In this document: positions 20,043 through 28,959 of the stretch, piece after piece
Numbering within the stretch: position 1 is the first letter of the stretch
Layout: each line of letters begins with the position of its first letter
Source: Caulobacterales bacterium
GTDB lineage: Bacteria > Pseudomonadota > Alphaproteobacteria > Caulobacterales > Caulobacteraceae
Reading direction: 5' to 3'
Assembly (NCBI GenBank): GCA_016183935.1
Contig: JACPDR010000002.1
Span: 1-35,913 of the forward strand
Length of the DNA stretch: 35,913 nucleotides
Translations under genes and position numbers: made by a program
The notes under the pieces: model-generated
Told to the model about the DNA's origin: nothing
The model's input: only the letters and a program-made list of their open reading frames with translations
Database searches by the model: none

Positions 20043-21551
20043 TCAGACCGGCGGCGCCTTGCAGTAGCGGTCGATGAAGGCCTGGTGAGTCGGCATCTCG
20101 GCCGCGGCGTGGGCCACCACGTCCCGGAAGCGCTCCATGCGCCGGCGGATGGCGTCGGGATCGTGCGCCGCCGCCACCGGATCGAAGCCGCGCGGCTCGA
20201 TGCCCTGCCCGAGCATGACCGCGACCCAGCTGGTTTCCGAAAAGAGCTCCTCGTCCTCGCGCAGGAAGCGGCCCTGCCCCCTGAACAGGGCCAGCTTGTG
20301 CTGCAGGGTCTCTGGAACCTCCATGGTCCGCACGTGATCCCAGAGCGGCGAATCGGACCGCGTGGTGGCGTGGTAGTGCAGGATCACGAAGTCGCGCAGC
20401 CGGGCGTACTCGGTCGCGGTCCGGCGGTTGTATTCGTCGGTCAGGGCTGGGTCGAAGGCGCGGTCGGGGAACAGCGCCAGGAGCCGGAAGAGCCCGCTCT
20501 GGATCATGTGGATGCTGGTCGACTCCAGCGGCTCGAGAAAACCGGAAGCCAGGCCGAGGGCGACGCAGTTCTTGATCCACGAGCGGCGGCGGCGGCCGGT
20601 CGTGAAACGCAGGGTCCTGGGCTCCGCCACGGCCTCGCCGTCCAGGGCCGCCAGAAGATCGGCCGTGGCTTCGTCCTCGCTGATGAACCGGCTGCAGTGG
20701 ACATAGCCGTTGCCGGTGCGGTGCTGCAGGGGGATGCGCCACTGCCATCCGGCGGTACGCGCCGTCGAGCGGGTATAGGGCTCGGGCTCGCCGACATTCT
20801 CGCTGGCGACGGCTACGGCCCGGTCGCAGGGCAGCCAGTGGGTCCAGTCCTCGAACCCCGCCTCCAGCGTCTGTTCGATCAGCACCCCACGGAAGCCGGT
20901 GCAGTCGATGAACAGCTCCGCCTCGACGACCTCCCCCGATTCCAGCCGCACGCCTTCGATGAAGCCGTCGAGCGGGCGCTGCACGACCTCGATGATCCGG
21001 CCCTCGCGCCGGACTACGCCCCGCTCCTCCGCATAGGCGCGCAGGAAGGCGGCGTAGAGGGCGGCGTCGAAGTGGAAGGCATGGGCCAGCATCGACAGGA
21101 TGTTCCGCGGATCCTTCACCGGCCGGAAAAATTTCCCGGCCCGGGCCGCGACCGCCGGCAGGCAGTACTGGTCCAGCGGCCCGGGGTCGCCGAGGGTCCG
21201 CTGACGCAGCCAGTGCTGGTGAAACGGCGTGTCGTCGAAATCGAGGCCATAGCGGCCGAACGGGTGCAGATAGCGGTCACCCAGCGCGCCCCAGTCGCGC
21301 AGCTCGATGCCGAGCTTGAAACTGGCCTGCGTCGCTCGGACGAAGGCGTCCTCATCGAGGCCGAGAAAGTTGTTGAAGTCGACGATGGGAGGAATCGTCG
21401 CCTCGCCCACGCCCACCGTGCCGATCTCGGCCGACTCCACGAGGGTGATCCGGACCGTATCGCGGAGTTTTCGGGCCAGCGCCGCGGCGGCCATCCAGCC
21501 CGCCGTGCCGCCGCCGATGACGGCGATGGTCTCTATGGGTTGTTGGGTCAT
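20043..21551 (-). CDS. Flavin-dependent (tryptophan) halogenase-family protein
   Basis: A 502-residue member of the FAD-dependent tryptophan halogenase superfamily (PrnA/RebH-like). These enzymes use FADH2, oxygen and chloride or bromide to make HOX, which a conserved lysine delivers to an aromatic substrate. Key features are present: FAD motif [12 protein letters not shown] (residues 11-22), the lysine at residue 79 in [11 protein letters not shown] (the same number as catalytic Lys79 of PrnA), the family's WxWxIP motif (WQWRIP at 269-274) and the PLES motif with Glu 343, which matches the second catalytic acid. The substrate is unknown. In Caulobacterales this subfamily is usually found in clusters with TonB-dependent receptors and SapC-like genes; here it stands alone between gltA and lpxB. 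No partner flavin reductase is nearby. Confidence 0.9.
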   Translation of the reverse strand: MTQQPIETIAVIGGGTAGWMAAAALARKLRDTVRITLVESAEIGTVGVGEATIPPIVDFNNFLGLDEDAFVRATQASFKLGIELRDWGALGDRYLHPFGRYGLDFDDTPFHQHWLRQRTLGDPGPLDQYCLPAVAARAGKFFRPVKDPRNILSMLAHAFHFDAALYAAFLRAYAEERGVVRREGRIIEVVQRPLDGFIEGVRLESGEVVEAELFIDCTGFRGVLIEQTLEAGFEDWTHWLPCDRAVAVASENVGEPEPYTRSTARTAGWQWRIPLQHRTGNGYVHCSRFISEDEATADLLAALDGEAVAEPRTLRFTTGRRRRSWIKNCVALGLASGFLEPLESTSIHMIQSGLFRLLALFPDRAFDPALTDEYNRRTATEYARLRDFVILHYHATTRSDSPLWDHVRTMEVPETLQHKLALFRGQGRFLREDEELFSETSWVAVMLGQGIEPRGFDPVAAAHDPDAIRRRMERFRDVVAHAAAEMPTHQAFIDRYCKAPPV

Positions 21552-21570
21552 CGACCGAGCCTAGCGGCTC

Positions 21571-21594
21571 GACCCCCGATGACAAGGCGGGGTC
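21571..21594 (-). terminator. Possible hairpin after lpxB
   Basis: GACCCC (21571-21576) and GGGGTC (21589-21594) can form a 6-bp stem with a 12-base loop, 7 bases past the lpxB stop at the end of the long envelope operon. The loop is large and there is no T-run. Confidence 0.33.
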
Positions 21595-21600
21595 TGGCGT

Positions 21601-22785
21601 TCAGCCCGGGATCGCCGCCCCGCTCCGCCGCTCGACGATGGTCCGCAGCACGGCGTCGGCGGCGATCTCGGACGGATCGCGCCCCTCCCGCCCCATCAGA
21701 TCCAACGCCGCCGTCTGGCGCGCCGCCTGCTCGGCCCGGGCCTCGGGATCGGCGAGCAGATGGCCCACGGCGTCGGCCAGCCTGGCGGGCGTCGCGTCCG
21801 CCTGAATCAGTTCGGGCGCGATCTCCTCGCCGGCGGCGTGGTTGAACAGGGTCGCGTACTTGCCGGTGAAGAACGGCTTCATGATCGCGTAGCTGAGCGG
21901 CTGGAAGCGGTAGGCGATGACCATGGGCGCGCCGGCCAGCGCGAGTTCGGTGGAAACCGTGCCGCTGGTCGCCAGGGCCACGGTGGCGGCCTTCATGGCG
22001 GCGTACTTCTCCGACTCCGGAACCATGTGCGCGCGGAAGGGCCAGGCGGCCACCCGGGCGGTGACGTCGTCGGCGACCGTGCCGGCGGCGACGACGGCGA
22101 TCTCCAGCGACGGGTCGTGGCGTTTCAGGCGGGCCACGGCGGCCTCGTAGACCGGAGTCATCAGCCGGATTTCGGAGGGACGGCTGCCCGGCAGCACCAG
22201 CAGCAGCGGTGTCTCCGGGGCGATGCCGCGCGAGGCCCGGAAGGCGGCGGCGTCCGCCCCGCCCATGTCGACGTGCAGGGCCTGCGAGCCCACGACCGTC
22301 GTCGGCAGGCCCTCCTTCTCGAACCAGGGCGCGTCGAAGGCGTAGAGGGCCAGCAGGTGGTCGACGGAGGCGGCGAGCGTCTTCGCCCGACCCGGCCGCG
22401 AAGCCCAGACCTGGGGGCCCACATACTTGATCAGCGGCGCCCCCGGCAGTTCGGCGCGAAGCGCCTTGGCGACCCGGATGGTGAAACCCCAGCTGTCGAT
22501 CAGGACCACCGCGTCGGGCCGTTCGGCGCGGGCCAGAGCCACGGTGTCGGCCACCCGCCGTTTGACCACGCCATAGGCCTTGAGGCCCTCCAGCCAGCCG
22601 AGGACCGACAGGTCGGCGATGTCGAACGGGCTGGCCACGCCCTCCTCGGCCATCTTCGGACCGCCGACGCCGACGAAGACAACGTCCTTGCCCAGCCGGG
22701 CCCTGAGCGCGCGCGCCAGCCCCGCCCCGAGCGCGTCGCCCGAAGCCTCGGCGGCGACGAGCATGACCTTCAGGGCGCGGCTCAC
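21601..22785 (-). CDS. lpxB: Lipid-A-disaccharide synthase
   Basis: A family 19 glycosyltransferase joining UDP-2,3-diacylglucosamine and lipid X to the lipid A disaccharide, at the inner face of the inner membrane. The 394 residues start at GTG 22785, overlapping the lpxI stop; an ATG seven codons later (22764) is also possible. Motifs: MLVAAEASGDALGAGLARAL (N-terminus), PDAVVLIDSWGFTIRVAKAL, YVGPQVWASRPGRAKTLA and LVLPGSRPSEIRLMTPV, and the C-terminal sugar-nucleotide site with ATSGTVSTELAL. It is the last gene of the envelope run. Confidence 0.97.
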   Translation of the reverse strand: MSRALKVMLVAAEASGDALGAGLARALRARLGKDVVFVGVGGPKMAEEGVASPFDIADLSVLGWLEGLKAYGVVKRRVADTVALARAERPDAVVLIDSWGFTIRVAKALRAELPGAPLIKYVGPQVWASRPGRAKTLAASVDHLLALYAFDAPWFEKEGLPTTVVGSQALHVDMGGADAAAFRASRGIAPETPLLLVLPGSRPSEIRLMTPVYEAAVARLKRHDPSLEIAVVAAGTVADDVTARVAAWPFRAHMVPESEKYAAMKAATVALATSGTVSTELALAGAPMVIAYRFQPLSYAIMKPFFTGKYATLFNHAAGEEIAPELIQADATPARLADAVGHLLADPEARAEQAARQTAALDLMGREGRDPSEIAADAVLRTIVERRSGAAIPG

Positions 22786-23612
22786 CGGGTCTCTCCCCAG
22801 ACGAACAGGCCCAGCCTGTCGGCGGCCTCGACAATGGCCGGGTGGTCGATGAGGATCAGCTGCCCCGCCACGCCACCGACCCCGGCCAGCCCGGCGGCGG
22901 CGGCGAGTTCGATGGTCCGGGCGCCCATCACGGGCATGTCGACGCGCAGGTCCTGGATCGGCTTGGGCGCCTTGCCGAGCGCGCCCTTGCGACCGGCCGC
23001 CGAGCCGCGCAGGTCGGCGGGCAGGCCGGCGACCCGGGCCAGCATGGCGTCGGTGCCCTCCTGGGCCTCGACAGCGAGCACCAGGCCATCGCAGACGACC
23101 GCGCCCTGACCAATGTCAAGCTCTCCGGCCTTTTCCGCGACATGAAGGGCTTTCTTCAAGTCCTGCAGCTGTTCCGGCGTCGGCGTGATCGCGCCGAGCG
23201 CGCCCGCGGGCATAGTCTCGCCGCCGAGGATGTCGTCGGCGCCCTGGATGGCGTAGCCCTCGGCCTCGAACACCGAGAGAATCTTGCGCAGCAGGGCGTC
23301 GTCACCCTTGGTCGCCGCGGCGACGATGCCGGGCAGCAGGGTGGCGCCCCTAAAGTCGGGTTTCAGGCTCTTGAAGTCCGGGCGGCTGACCGTGCCGGCG
23401 AAGCAGACGGCGTCGCAGCCCGCCTTCTTCAGCGCCGAGAGCACACGGCCGATTTCGGCCATGCCCGCGTCCACGCCCGGATAGCGGGCCAGATGCGGGT
23501 CGGCGAACCCAGCGAGCCGGACCACGAACACCGGCCGCCCCTCGGCCTCGCAACGGGCGGCGACGGACAGCGGCAGGGCCCCTCCGCCCGCGATCAGGCC
23601 CAGTTTGCTCAT
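22782..23612 (-). CDS. lpxI: UDP-2,3-diacylglucosamine diphosphatase LpxI
   Basis: Hydrolyses UDP-2,3-diacylglucosamine to lipid X; it replaces LpxH in many Alphaproteobacteria and was characterised in Caulobacter crescentus. ATG 23612 overlaps the lpxA stop (ATGA) and gives 276 residues beginning MSKLGLIAGGGALPL; a GTG or other start further upstream is unnecessary. The C-terminal catalytic domain has GKAPKPIQDLRVDMPVMG with Asp at residue 225, the position of the catalytic Asp of the Caulobacter enzyme. It sits between lpxA and lpxB, as expected for its step. Confidence 0.96.
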   Translation of the reverse strand: MSKLGLIAGGGALPLSVAARCEAEGRPVFVVRLAGFADPHLARYPGVDAGMAEIGRVLSALKKAGCDAVCFAGTVSRPDFKSLKPDFRGATLLPGIVAAATKGDDALLRKILSVFEAEGYAIQGADDILGGETMPAGALGAITPTPEQLQDLKKALHVAEKAGELDIGQGAVVCDGLVLAVEAQEGTDAMLARVAGLPADLRGSAAGRKGALGKAPKPIQDLRVDMPVMGARTIELAAAAGLAGVGGVAGQLILIDHPAIVEAADRLGLFVWGETR

Positions 23613-24394
23613 TCGCCGGGCAGGCACAGCGGACGTTTGCCGTCCTCACGGATGAACGCGACGATCTCCATGATTTCGGGGAGGTCCGCGTAGTCGGCCG
23701 CCACGGCGTCGACGCGGCCGGCGAACGTCCCTTGCTCCTCGAACAGGTCGCGATAGGCCGCGAGCATCCGACGGATGGCGTCCTTCCCGTATCCCTTGCG
23801 CTTCAGGCCGACCAGGTTGAGGCCGTGGAGTTGCGCGTGATTGCCCCAGGCCGAGCCGTAGGGGATGACGTCGCGGGTCACCGCCGCCAGCCCGCCGACG
23901 ATGGCCCCCTGCCCGACCCGTCCGAACTGGTGCACCGCGCAAAGCCCGCCCAGGAAGACCCGGTCTCCGATCCGGGCATGCCCGCCCAGGGTGGCCTGGT
24001 TGGCGAAGGTGACATTGTTTCCCACCACGGCGTCATGGCCGACGTGGGCGCCGGTCATGAACAGATTGTGGGAGCCGACGCGGGTCACGCCCCCGCCCTG
24101 CGGCGTGCCGCGGTTGAAGGTGGAATGCTCGCGGATCAGGCAGTCCTCGCCGATCTCCAGCCGGACCGTCTCGCCCTTGTAGCCGCCATGCTGCGGATCG
24201 CCGCCGATGACCGCGAACGGGTGCATGACGGTGCGGGCGCCGACCGTCGTGTCCTGCTGGACCACGACGTGGCTGACCAGCCGCACGTCCTCGTGCAGGA
24301 CCACGCCGGGGCCGACAATGCACCACGGGCCGATCTCGACGCCGTCCGCGAGTTGCGACCCGGCGTCGACGAGGGCGGTCGGATGGATGCTCAC
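23609..24394 (-). CDS. lpxA: UDP-N-acetylglucosamine O-acyltransferase
   Basis: First step of lipid A synthesis, transferring a 3-hydroxyacyl group from ACP to UDP-GlcNAc. The 261 residues form a left-handed beta helix of hexapeptide repeats (GVEIGP, VVGNNV, RIGDRV). His 120 in GAHVGHDA matches the catalytic His125 of E. coli LpxA. The C-terminal helical domain reads GLNLVGLKRKGY. It starts at GTG 24394, overlapping the fabZ stop. Chain-length preference cannot be read from the sequence. Confidence 0.98.
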   Translation of the reverse strand: MSIHPTALVDAGSQLADGVEIGPWCIVGPGVVLHEDVRLVSHVVVQQDTTVGARTVMHPFAVIGGDPQHGGYKGETVRLEIGEDCLIREHSTFNRGTPQGGGVTRVGSHNLFMTGAHVGHDAVVGNNVTFANQATLGGHARIGDRVFLGGLCAVHQFGRVGQGAIVGGLAAVTRDVIPYGSAWGNHAQLHGLNLVGLKRKGYGKDAIRRMLAAYRDLFEEQGTFAGRVDAVAADYADLPEIMEIVAFIREDGKRPLCLPGE

Positions 24395-24870
24395 GGCGTG
24401 ACCGGTTGATCGACGGTGACCACCATGGCGGCGAAGTCGGCCTCGGCGGCCAGTTTGCCGTCGATGAAGGTCTCGCCCCGGAACTTGAAGATGTCGCCGC
24501 GCTGCTTCGTCACCACCACCTTCATGCGCAGCTGGTCGCCGGGCCGGGCCGGCTTGCGGAAGCGGACGCCGTCGATCGACATGAACATGATGATCTTGCC
24601 GTCGACCTCGACGTCCATGGTCTTGGACATCATCAGCGCGCCGGTCTGGGCCATGGCCTCGACGATCATCACGCCCGGCATGACCGGATCGATCGGGAAG
24701 TGGCCGGGGAAATAGGGCTCGTTGTGGGTGACGTTCTTGACGCCGGTGATCGAGGTCCCGGACACGAAGTCCTCGGCCCTGTCGACGAGCAGGAACGGAT
24801 AGCGGTGCGGCAGGCGTCGCATCACCTCGGCGTAGTCGATCGTCCCCCCGGCTCCCGTTTGGTCACTCAT
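24391..24870 (-). CDS. fabZ: 3-hydroxyacyl-ACP dehydratase
   Basis: Dehydrates 3-hydroxyacyl-ACP in fatty acid elongation, competing with LpxA and LpxD for the same substrates. ATG 24870 gives 159 residues and overlaps the lpxD stop by 8 bases. The hotdog-fold motifs are clear: LPHRYPFLLVDR, the catalytic His in YFPGHFP and the Glu in PGVMIVEAMAQ. Position between lpxD and lpxA is the classic arrangement. Confidence 0.98.
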   Translation of the reverse strand: MSDQTGAGGTIDYAEVMRRLPHRYPFLLVDRAEDFVSGTSITGVKNVTHNEPYFPGHFPIDPVMPGVMIVEAMAQTGALMMSKTMDVEVDGKIIMFMSIDGVRFRKPARPGDQLRMKVVVTKQRGDIFKFRGETFIDGKLAAEADFAAMVVTVDQPVTP

Positions 24871-25894
24871 TCCCGGCCTTCCCTGCGCGTGCCTTTCCGC
24901 TCGCCTGTTTGGCGAGCCAGATCGTTTCGCGCAAGAACTGTCGAAGCGGTTTCGCGGGATAGCCGGACCAGGTCTCACCCGCGGGAATGTCCTGCAGCAC
25001 GCCGGCGCCGGCGGCCACGCGCGCGCCCTCGCCGATGGCCAGGTGGTCGCCGACGCCCGCCTTGCCGCCGAAAATGACGCCGTCGCCGACGGTGACCGAC
25101 CCGGAAATGCCGGTGTTGGCCGCCATCAGGCAGTTGCGGCCGATCACGCAGTTGTGGCCGATCATGACCAGGTTATCGATCTTGGTGTTCTCGCCGACGA
25201 CCGTGTCGTCATAGGCCCCGCGGTCGATGCAGGAGTTCGCCCCGACGCTGACGCCGTCCTGCAGGATAACCCGGCCCAACTGGGGCACGTCGACGGGTCC
25301 GGTGCGTGATCCGGCGGCGCCGAAGCCCGGCTCGCCGATCCGCGCGCCCGACAGCAGGCGGACGCGGTCGCCGATCAGAGCGAAGCCGAGACTGACGTTC
25401 GAACCTATGACGCAGTCCCGGCCGCTCTGGACGCCGGGACCGACGACGGTGTTGGCGCCGATGCGGGTGCCGCGGCCGACGCGGGCGCCCTGCCCCAGCA
25501 CCACGCCCGGCGCGAGCACGACCGTGTCGTCCTCGATGACGTCAGCGGCGGCGGCGGCGCTGACCAACGGAACCGGACGGTGGAACAGCAGCGAGGCGCG
25601 GGCCCAGGCGGCCTGGCTCTCGCTCGAGACGATGACGGCGGCGTCGGCGGGAGCCGCCTCGACGGCGGAGGCCGGGACGATGACGCAGCCGGCGGCGGTG
25701 CCGGCCAGCGCCGTCAGGAATTTGCGGTCGCCGAGAAAGGCGACGTCGTCGGCGCCGGCGGTCGCCAGAGGCGCGACGGCGGAGACCCTACGGTCCCCGC
25801 CACGCGAAAGTTCGCCCCCGATCCGTCCCGCAAGCTCGCCGACCGTCAGGGCCGGCAGCTGCTCGAAGAAGCGCGCATCGGGGCCTCGGCCCAT
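24863..25894 (-). CDS. lpxD: UDP-3-O-acylglucosamine N-acyltransferase
   Basis: Adds the N-linked hydroxyacyl chain in the third step of lipid A synthesis. The 343 residues have an N-terminal uridine-binding domain (residues ~15-110, VSAVAPLATAGADDVAFL) and a beta-helix of hexapeptides from ~125 on, with His 247 in VMIGHNCVIG (counterpart of the catalytic His239 in E. coli), then a C-terminal helix (ETIWLAKQASGKARAGK). ATG 25894 follows the skp stop after one base. Confidence 0.98.
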   Translation of the reverse strand: MGRGPDARFFEQLPALTVGELAGRIGGELSRGGDRRVSAVAPLATAGADDVAFLGDRKFLTALAGTAAGCVIVPASAVEAAPADAAVIVSSESQAAWARASLLFHRPVPLVSAAAAADVIEDDTVVLAPGVVLGQGARVGRGTRIGANTVVGPGVQSGRDCVIGSNVSLGFALIGDRVRLLSGARIGEPGFGAAGSRTGPVDVPQLGRVILQDGVSVGANSCIDRGAYDDTVVGENTKIDNLVMIGHNCVIGRNCLMAANTGISGSVTVGDGVIFGGKAGVGDHLAIGEGARVAAGAGVLQDIPAGETWSGYPAKPLRQFLRETIWLAKQASGKARAGKAGNE

Positions 25895-25895
25895 A

Positions 25896-26477
25896 TTACT
25901 GGGCCGGTTGCTGGGCCGGGACCGGCATGCGGCTGAACGACAGCGACGGCAGGGCCGCGTTGACGCGCTGGATCGCCGCCTCGGTGAGATCCATCGAGGG
26001 GTTCACCCGGAGGACCGTGTCCCGCGAGATCAGGATGCCGCAGCCGCGCTCGGTGTAGAGCGCCAGGATGATCGGATCGGCCGCCTGGGAGATCTGCTGG
26101 AGCTGCATCGCCTGGGTGTAGCGCAGTTCGCCTTCGCGGGTCTGGGCCAGGTTGCGGGCTTCCTGGTAGCGGGTCGCCAGCGCCTGTTCGGCGGTGGCGA
26201 ACTCGGCCTGCGGGATGGTGCCGCGGCCCTGCTGCAGCCGCTGGCTTTCCGTCTGGATGTACTGTTCGTAGGGGCCCAGCTCGGTCTGCACTTCCTGTTG
26301 CAGGCGCTGCATGCCCGTCTGGACGGACTGGCCGGCGGTCGATTGGGCCAGCAGGCGGTCGTGGTGGTAGACGCAGACGCCGGGAATGGCGGGTCCGAAA
26401 TTCTGGTCCTGGGCGGCCGCGGCCGAGCCGGCCAGCATGGCGAGGGCGAAGGCGCCGAAAGCGAGGGTTTTCATCAT
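25896..26477 (-). CDS. OmpH/Skp-family periplasmic chaperone
   Basis: Holds unfolded outer-membrane proteins in the periplasm for delivery to BamA. The 193-residue precursor has a signal peptide (residues 1-22, ending GSAAA|AQ); the second codon is also ATG (26474), which has the better spacing from the AAAGG upstream. The mature part is helical and Gln/Glu-rich (YIQTESQRLQQG to LATRYQEARNLAQT), consistent with the tentacle-like coiled coils of the family, and ends in the typical VNAALPSLSF segment. Its place between bamA and lpxD is conserved in Gram-negatives. It is somewhat longer than E. coli Skp (161). Confidence 0.9.
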   Translation of the reverse strand: MMKTLAFGAFALAMLAGSAAAAQDQNFGPAIPGVCVYHHDRLLAQSTAGQSVQTGMQRLQQEVQTELGPYEQYIQTESQRLQQGRGTIPQAEFATAEQALATRYQEARNLAQTREGELRYTQAMQLQQISQAADPIILALYTERGCGILISRDTVLRVNPSMDLTEAAIQRVNAALPSLSFSRMPVPAQQPAQ

Positions 26478-26489
26478 GATGCCTTTGAG

Positions 26490-26504
26490 CGGGCCGAAGG
26501 CCCG
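26490..26504 (-). other. Intercistronic hairpin between bamA and skp
   Basis: CGGGCC and GGCCCG form a perfect 6-bp stem around a 3-base loop in the 31-base gap. The stem ends 12 bases before the skp ATG at 26477, close to its ribosome-binding site. It could slow transcription or change translation of skp relative to bamA. Confidence 0.45.
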
Positions 26505-26508
26505 TCGG

Positions 26509-28959
26509 TTAGAACTGGGTTGAAGTCGAGAAGCGGAAGGTCTCGGTCTTGTCGTAGTCTTCCTTGCCGAGAATTTTGCTGAGATCGAAGCGGATCGGCC
26601 CCATGGGCGAGCGCCAGTGGATGCTGAGGCCGGCCGAGGCGCGCAGCTCCAGGTCGTCGACGATGCGGGTGCTGGGCGTGCCGTCCGGGTTCACGGTGTA
26701 GCGCTCGTCCAGGGCGCCGACGGTGCCGACGTCGGTGAACAGGGAGGTGCGGATGCCGTATTCTTCCGGCAAGCCGTTCGGGACGGTGAGCTCGAGCGTG
26801 CCGATAGCGTAGAAATTACCGCCGAGGGCGTCGGTCGTGTTCAGGTCGCGCGGGCCGATGCCCGCCGTCTCGAAGCCGCGGAAGCTGTTGCCGCCCTTGA
26901 AGAAGCGGTCGTTGATCCGGATCGGATCGCCGCCCCAGCCGGCCACATAGCCGGTCGATGCCGAGGTGGAGACGACCCAGTTCGGCGTGATGCCCCAGTA
27001 GGCCGAGATTTCGGCTTCGGTCTTCACGTAGTTCACATCGCCGCCGAGGCCGGCGAAGTCCTGGATGAGACGTCCGGTCCAGCCACGGGTCGGCCGAACC
27101 GGATCGTTCCTGCGATCGACGAACAACGTGTATCCGGCCGACGAGTTCAGGAAAGACCCGACCTGGTCGCAGAGCGCGTTCGAACCCGTGCCGCCGGTGT
27201 TGCAGAAGTTGAACGGGACGATGATCTCGTCGGACTTCAGGAAGTAGCGGGTGCTGAGCAGGGTGTAGGCGTTCAGCGGATAGGACAGGCGCACGCCGCC
27301 GCCCGTCGAGCGGTAGTCGTACGACGAATATTCGCTCAGGTCGTAGCGCGAGTGGAAGGCGTCGAAACCGGCCCGCAGGTCGCGGCCGAGGAATCTCGGC
27401 TCGGTGAAGCGGAAGTCGATCTGCTGGCGCAGCGAGCCCCATTCGACGCGGGCGACGACGTTCTGGCCGCGGCCGCGGAAGTTCCGCTCGGTGATGCCCA
27501 GGTTGACGACGAAGGAGTCGACGGAGCTGAAGCCGGCCCCGACGGACAGTTCGCCGGTCGGCTGTTCAGTGACCGTGACGTTGACGACGGAGCGATCGGG
27601 GGCGGACCCCCGCGCTTCCTCGACGGTCACGTCCTTGAAGAAGCCCAGGGCGCGCAGATTGTTGCGCGAGCGCTCCAGCAGGGTCCGGTTGAAGGCGTCG
27701 CCCTCGGTCAGCATCATCTCGCGGCGGATGACGTTGTCCAGGGTGCGGGTGTTGCCGATGACGTTGATGCGGTCGACGTAGACGCGCTGGCCCTCGCGGA
27801 CGTTGAAGGTGACGTCGACGGTGTCGGTCTCGGGATTGGCCTGGTAGGTCGGATCGATCTCGACGAAGGCGTAGCCCGCCGATCCGGCCGCGAAGGTCAG
27901 GGCGTCGACGGCCGATTCGATCTTGTCGCTCTCGTACAGCTGGCCCGACCGGACCGGCAGCAGGCGCTGGAGGAAGTCCGGGTTCAGGCGGTCGTTCTCG
28001 GTGACCACCTTGACCTCGCCGAAGTTGTAGCGGTCGCCCTCGTCCAGGGTGATGGTGATGCCGAAGGCGCTGTCGTCGGGGGCCAGTTCGGCGATGGCCG
28101 AGAGCACCCGGAAATCATAGTAGCCGCGGTTGGTGTAGAATTTCCGCAGCTGTTCCCGGTCGTAATCGAGGCGGTTGGGGTCGTAGTTGTCGTTCGAGCC
28201 GAACAGACGCCACCACTCCGACCGCTTGGTGACCATGACCTCCTGCAGATCGCCGTCCGAGAAGGCGGTGTTGCCGAGGAAGGTGATCGCCCGGACGCCG
28301 GTCTCGGGGCCTTCGTCGATCTCGAAGACGACATCGACGCGGTTCTGGTCGAGCTGAACCAGCTTGGGCGTGACGGTGGCCGAGATGCGGCCGGACAGGC
28401 GGTACAGCTCGACGATCTTGCCGACATCCTCCTGGACCCGGGCGCGGGTGTAGATGCCGCGGGGCGCCAGGGTGACCTCCTCGCGCAGCTTGTCCTCGCT
28501 GATCGCGCCGTTCCCCTCGAACACCACCTGGTTGATGATCGGATTCTCGACGATCTCGACGATCAGGTCGCCGTTCGGCTGGATGCCCAGCTGGATGTCG
28601 GCGAAAAGGCGGGTGCGGTCGAGGGTGCGGACGGCCACGTCCAGAACCGCCGGGTCGACCGTGTCGCCGGGCTGGATGGGCAGGTAGGACAGGATCGTGG
28701 TCTGGTCGATGCGCTGGTTGCCACGCACCAGGATGCGGTTGACCTGCACGCGCTGCACCTCGGCCGGAGGCGGCGCCTCCTGCGGCTGGATCACGATGGT
28801 CGGCTCGGCCGCTGGCGCTGTCTGGGCCAGGGCCGGGCCGGTCAGACCGGCGGCGACCACGAGGGCCAGCAGGCTCGGGCTCAGGCCACGAGCGAAACGA
28901 AGGGCGGACGCGTCTTGTTGGATCATGCGGGAAACCATCGGGGGCTGGCGTCGGCTCAT
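26509..28959 (-). CDS. bamA: Outer-membrane protein assembly factor BamA
   Basis: Central subunit of the BAM complex that inserts beta-barrel proteins into the outer membrane. ATG 28959 overlaps the rseP stop by one base (TGATG) and gives 816 residues; later ATGs at 28938 and 28926 are also possible before the signal peptide (SLLALVVAAGLTGPALAQ). POTRA repeats occupy about residues 45-420 (VNRILVRGNQRIDQTTI; GETGV-type turns; VDRINVIGNTRTLDNVI). The barrel follows, with the signature loop FKGGNSFRGFE, and the last residue is Phe (FRFSTSTQF), the usual barrel sorting signal. Confidence 0.98.
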   Translation of the reverse strand: MSRRQPPMVSRMIQQDASALRFARGLSPSLLALVVAAGLTGPALAQTAPAAEPTIVIQPQEAPPPAEVQRVQVNRILVRGNQRIDQTTILSYLPIQPGDTVDPAVLDVAVRTLDRTRLFADIQLGIQPNGDLIVEIVENPIINQVVFEGNGAISEDKLREEVTLAPRGIYTRARVQEDVGKIVELYRLSGRISATVTPKLVQLDQNRVDVVFEIDEGPETGVRAITFLGNTAFSDGDLQEVMVTKRSEWWRLFGSNDNYDPNRLDYDREQLRKFYTNRGYYDFRVLSAIAELAPDDSAFGITITLDEGDRYNFGEVKVVTENDRLNPDFLQRLLPVRSGQLYESDKIESAVDALTFAAGSAGYAFVEIDPTYQANPETDTVDVTFNVREGQRVYVDRINVIGNTRTLDNVIRREMMLTEGDAFNRTLLERSRNNLRALGFFKDVTVEEARGSAPDRSVVNVTVTEQPTGELSVGAGFSSVDSFVVNLGITERNFRGRGQNVVARVEWGSLRQQIDFRFTEPRFLGRDLRAGFDAFHSRYDLSEYSSYDYRSTGGGVRLSYPLNAYTLLSTRYFLKSDEIIVPFNFCNTGGTGSNALCDQVGSFLNSSAGYTLFVDRRNDPVRPTRGWTGRLIQDFAGLGGDVNYVKTEAEISAYWGITPNWVVSTSASTGYVAGWGGDPIRINDRFFKGGNSFRGFETAGIGPRDLNTTDALGGNFYAIGTLELTVPNGLPEEYGIRTSLFTDVGTVGALDERYTVNPDGTPSTRIVDDLELRASAGLSIHWRSPMGPIRFDLSKILGKEDYDKTETFRFSTSTQF

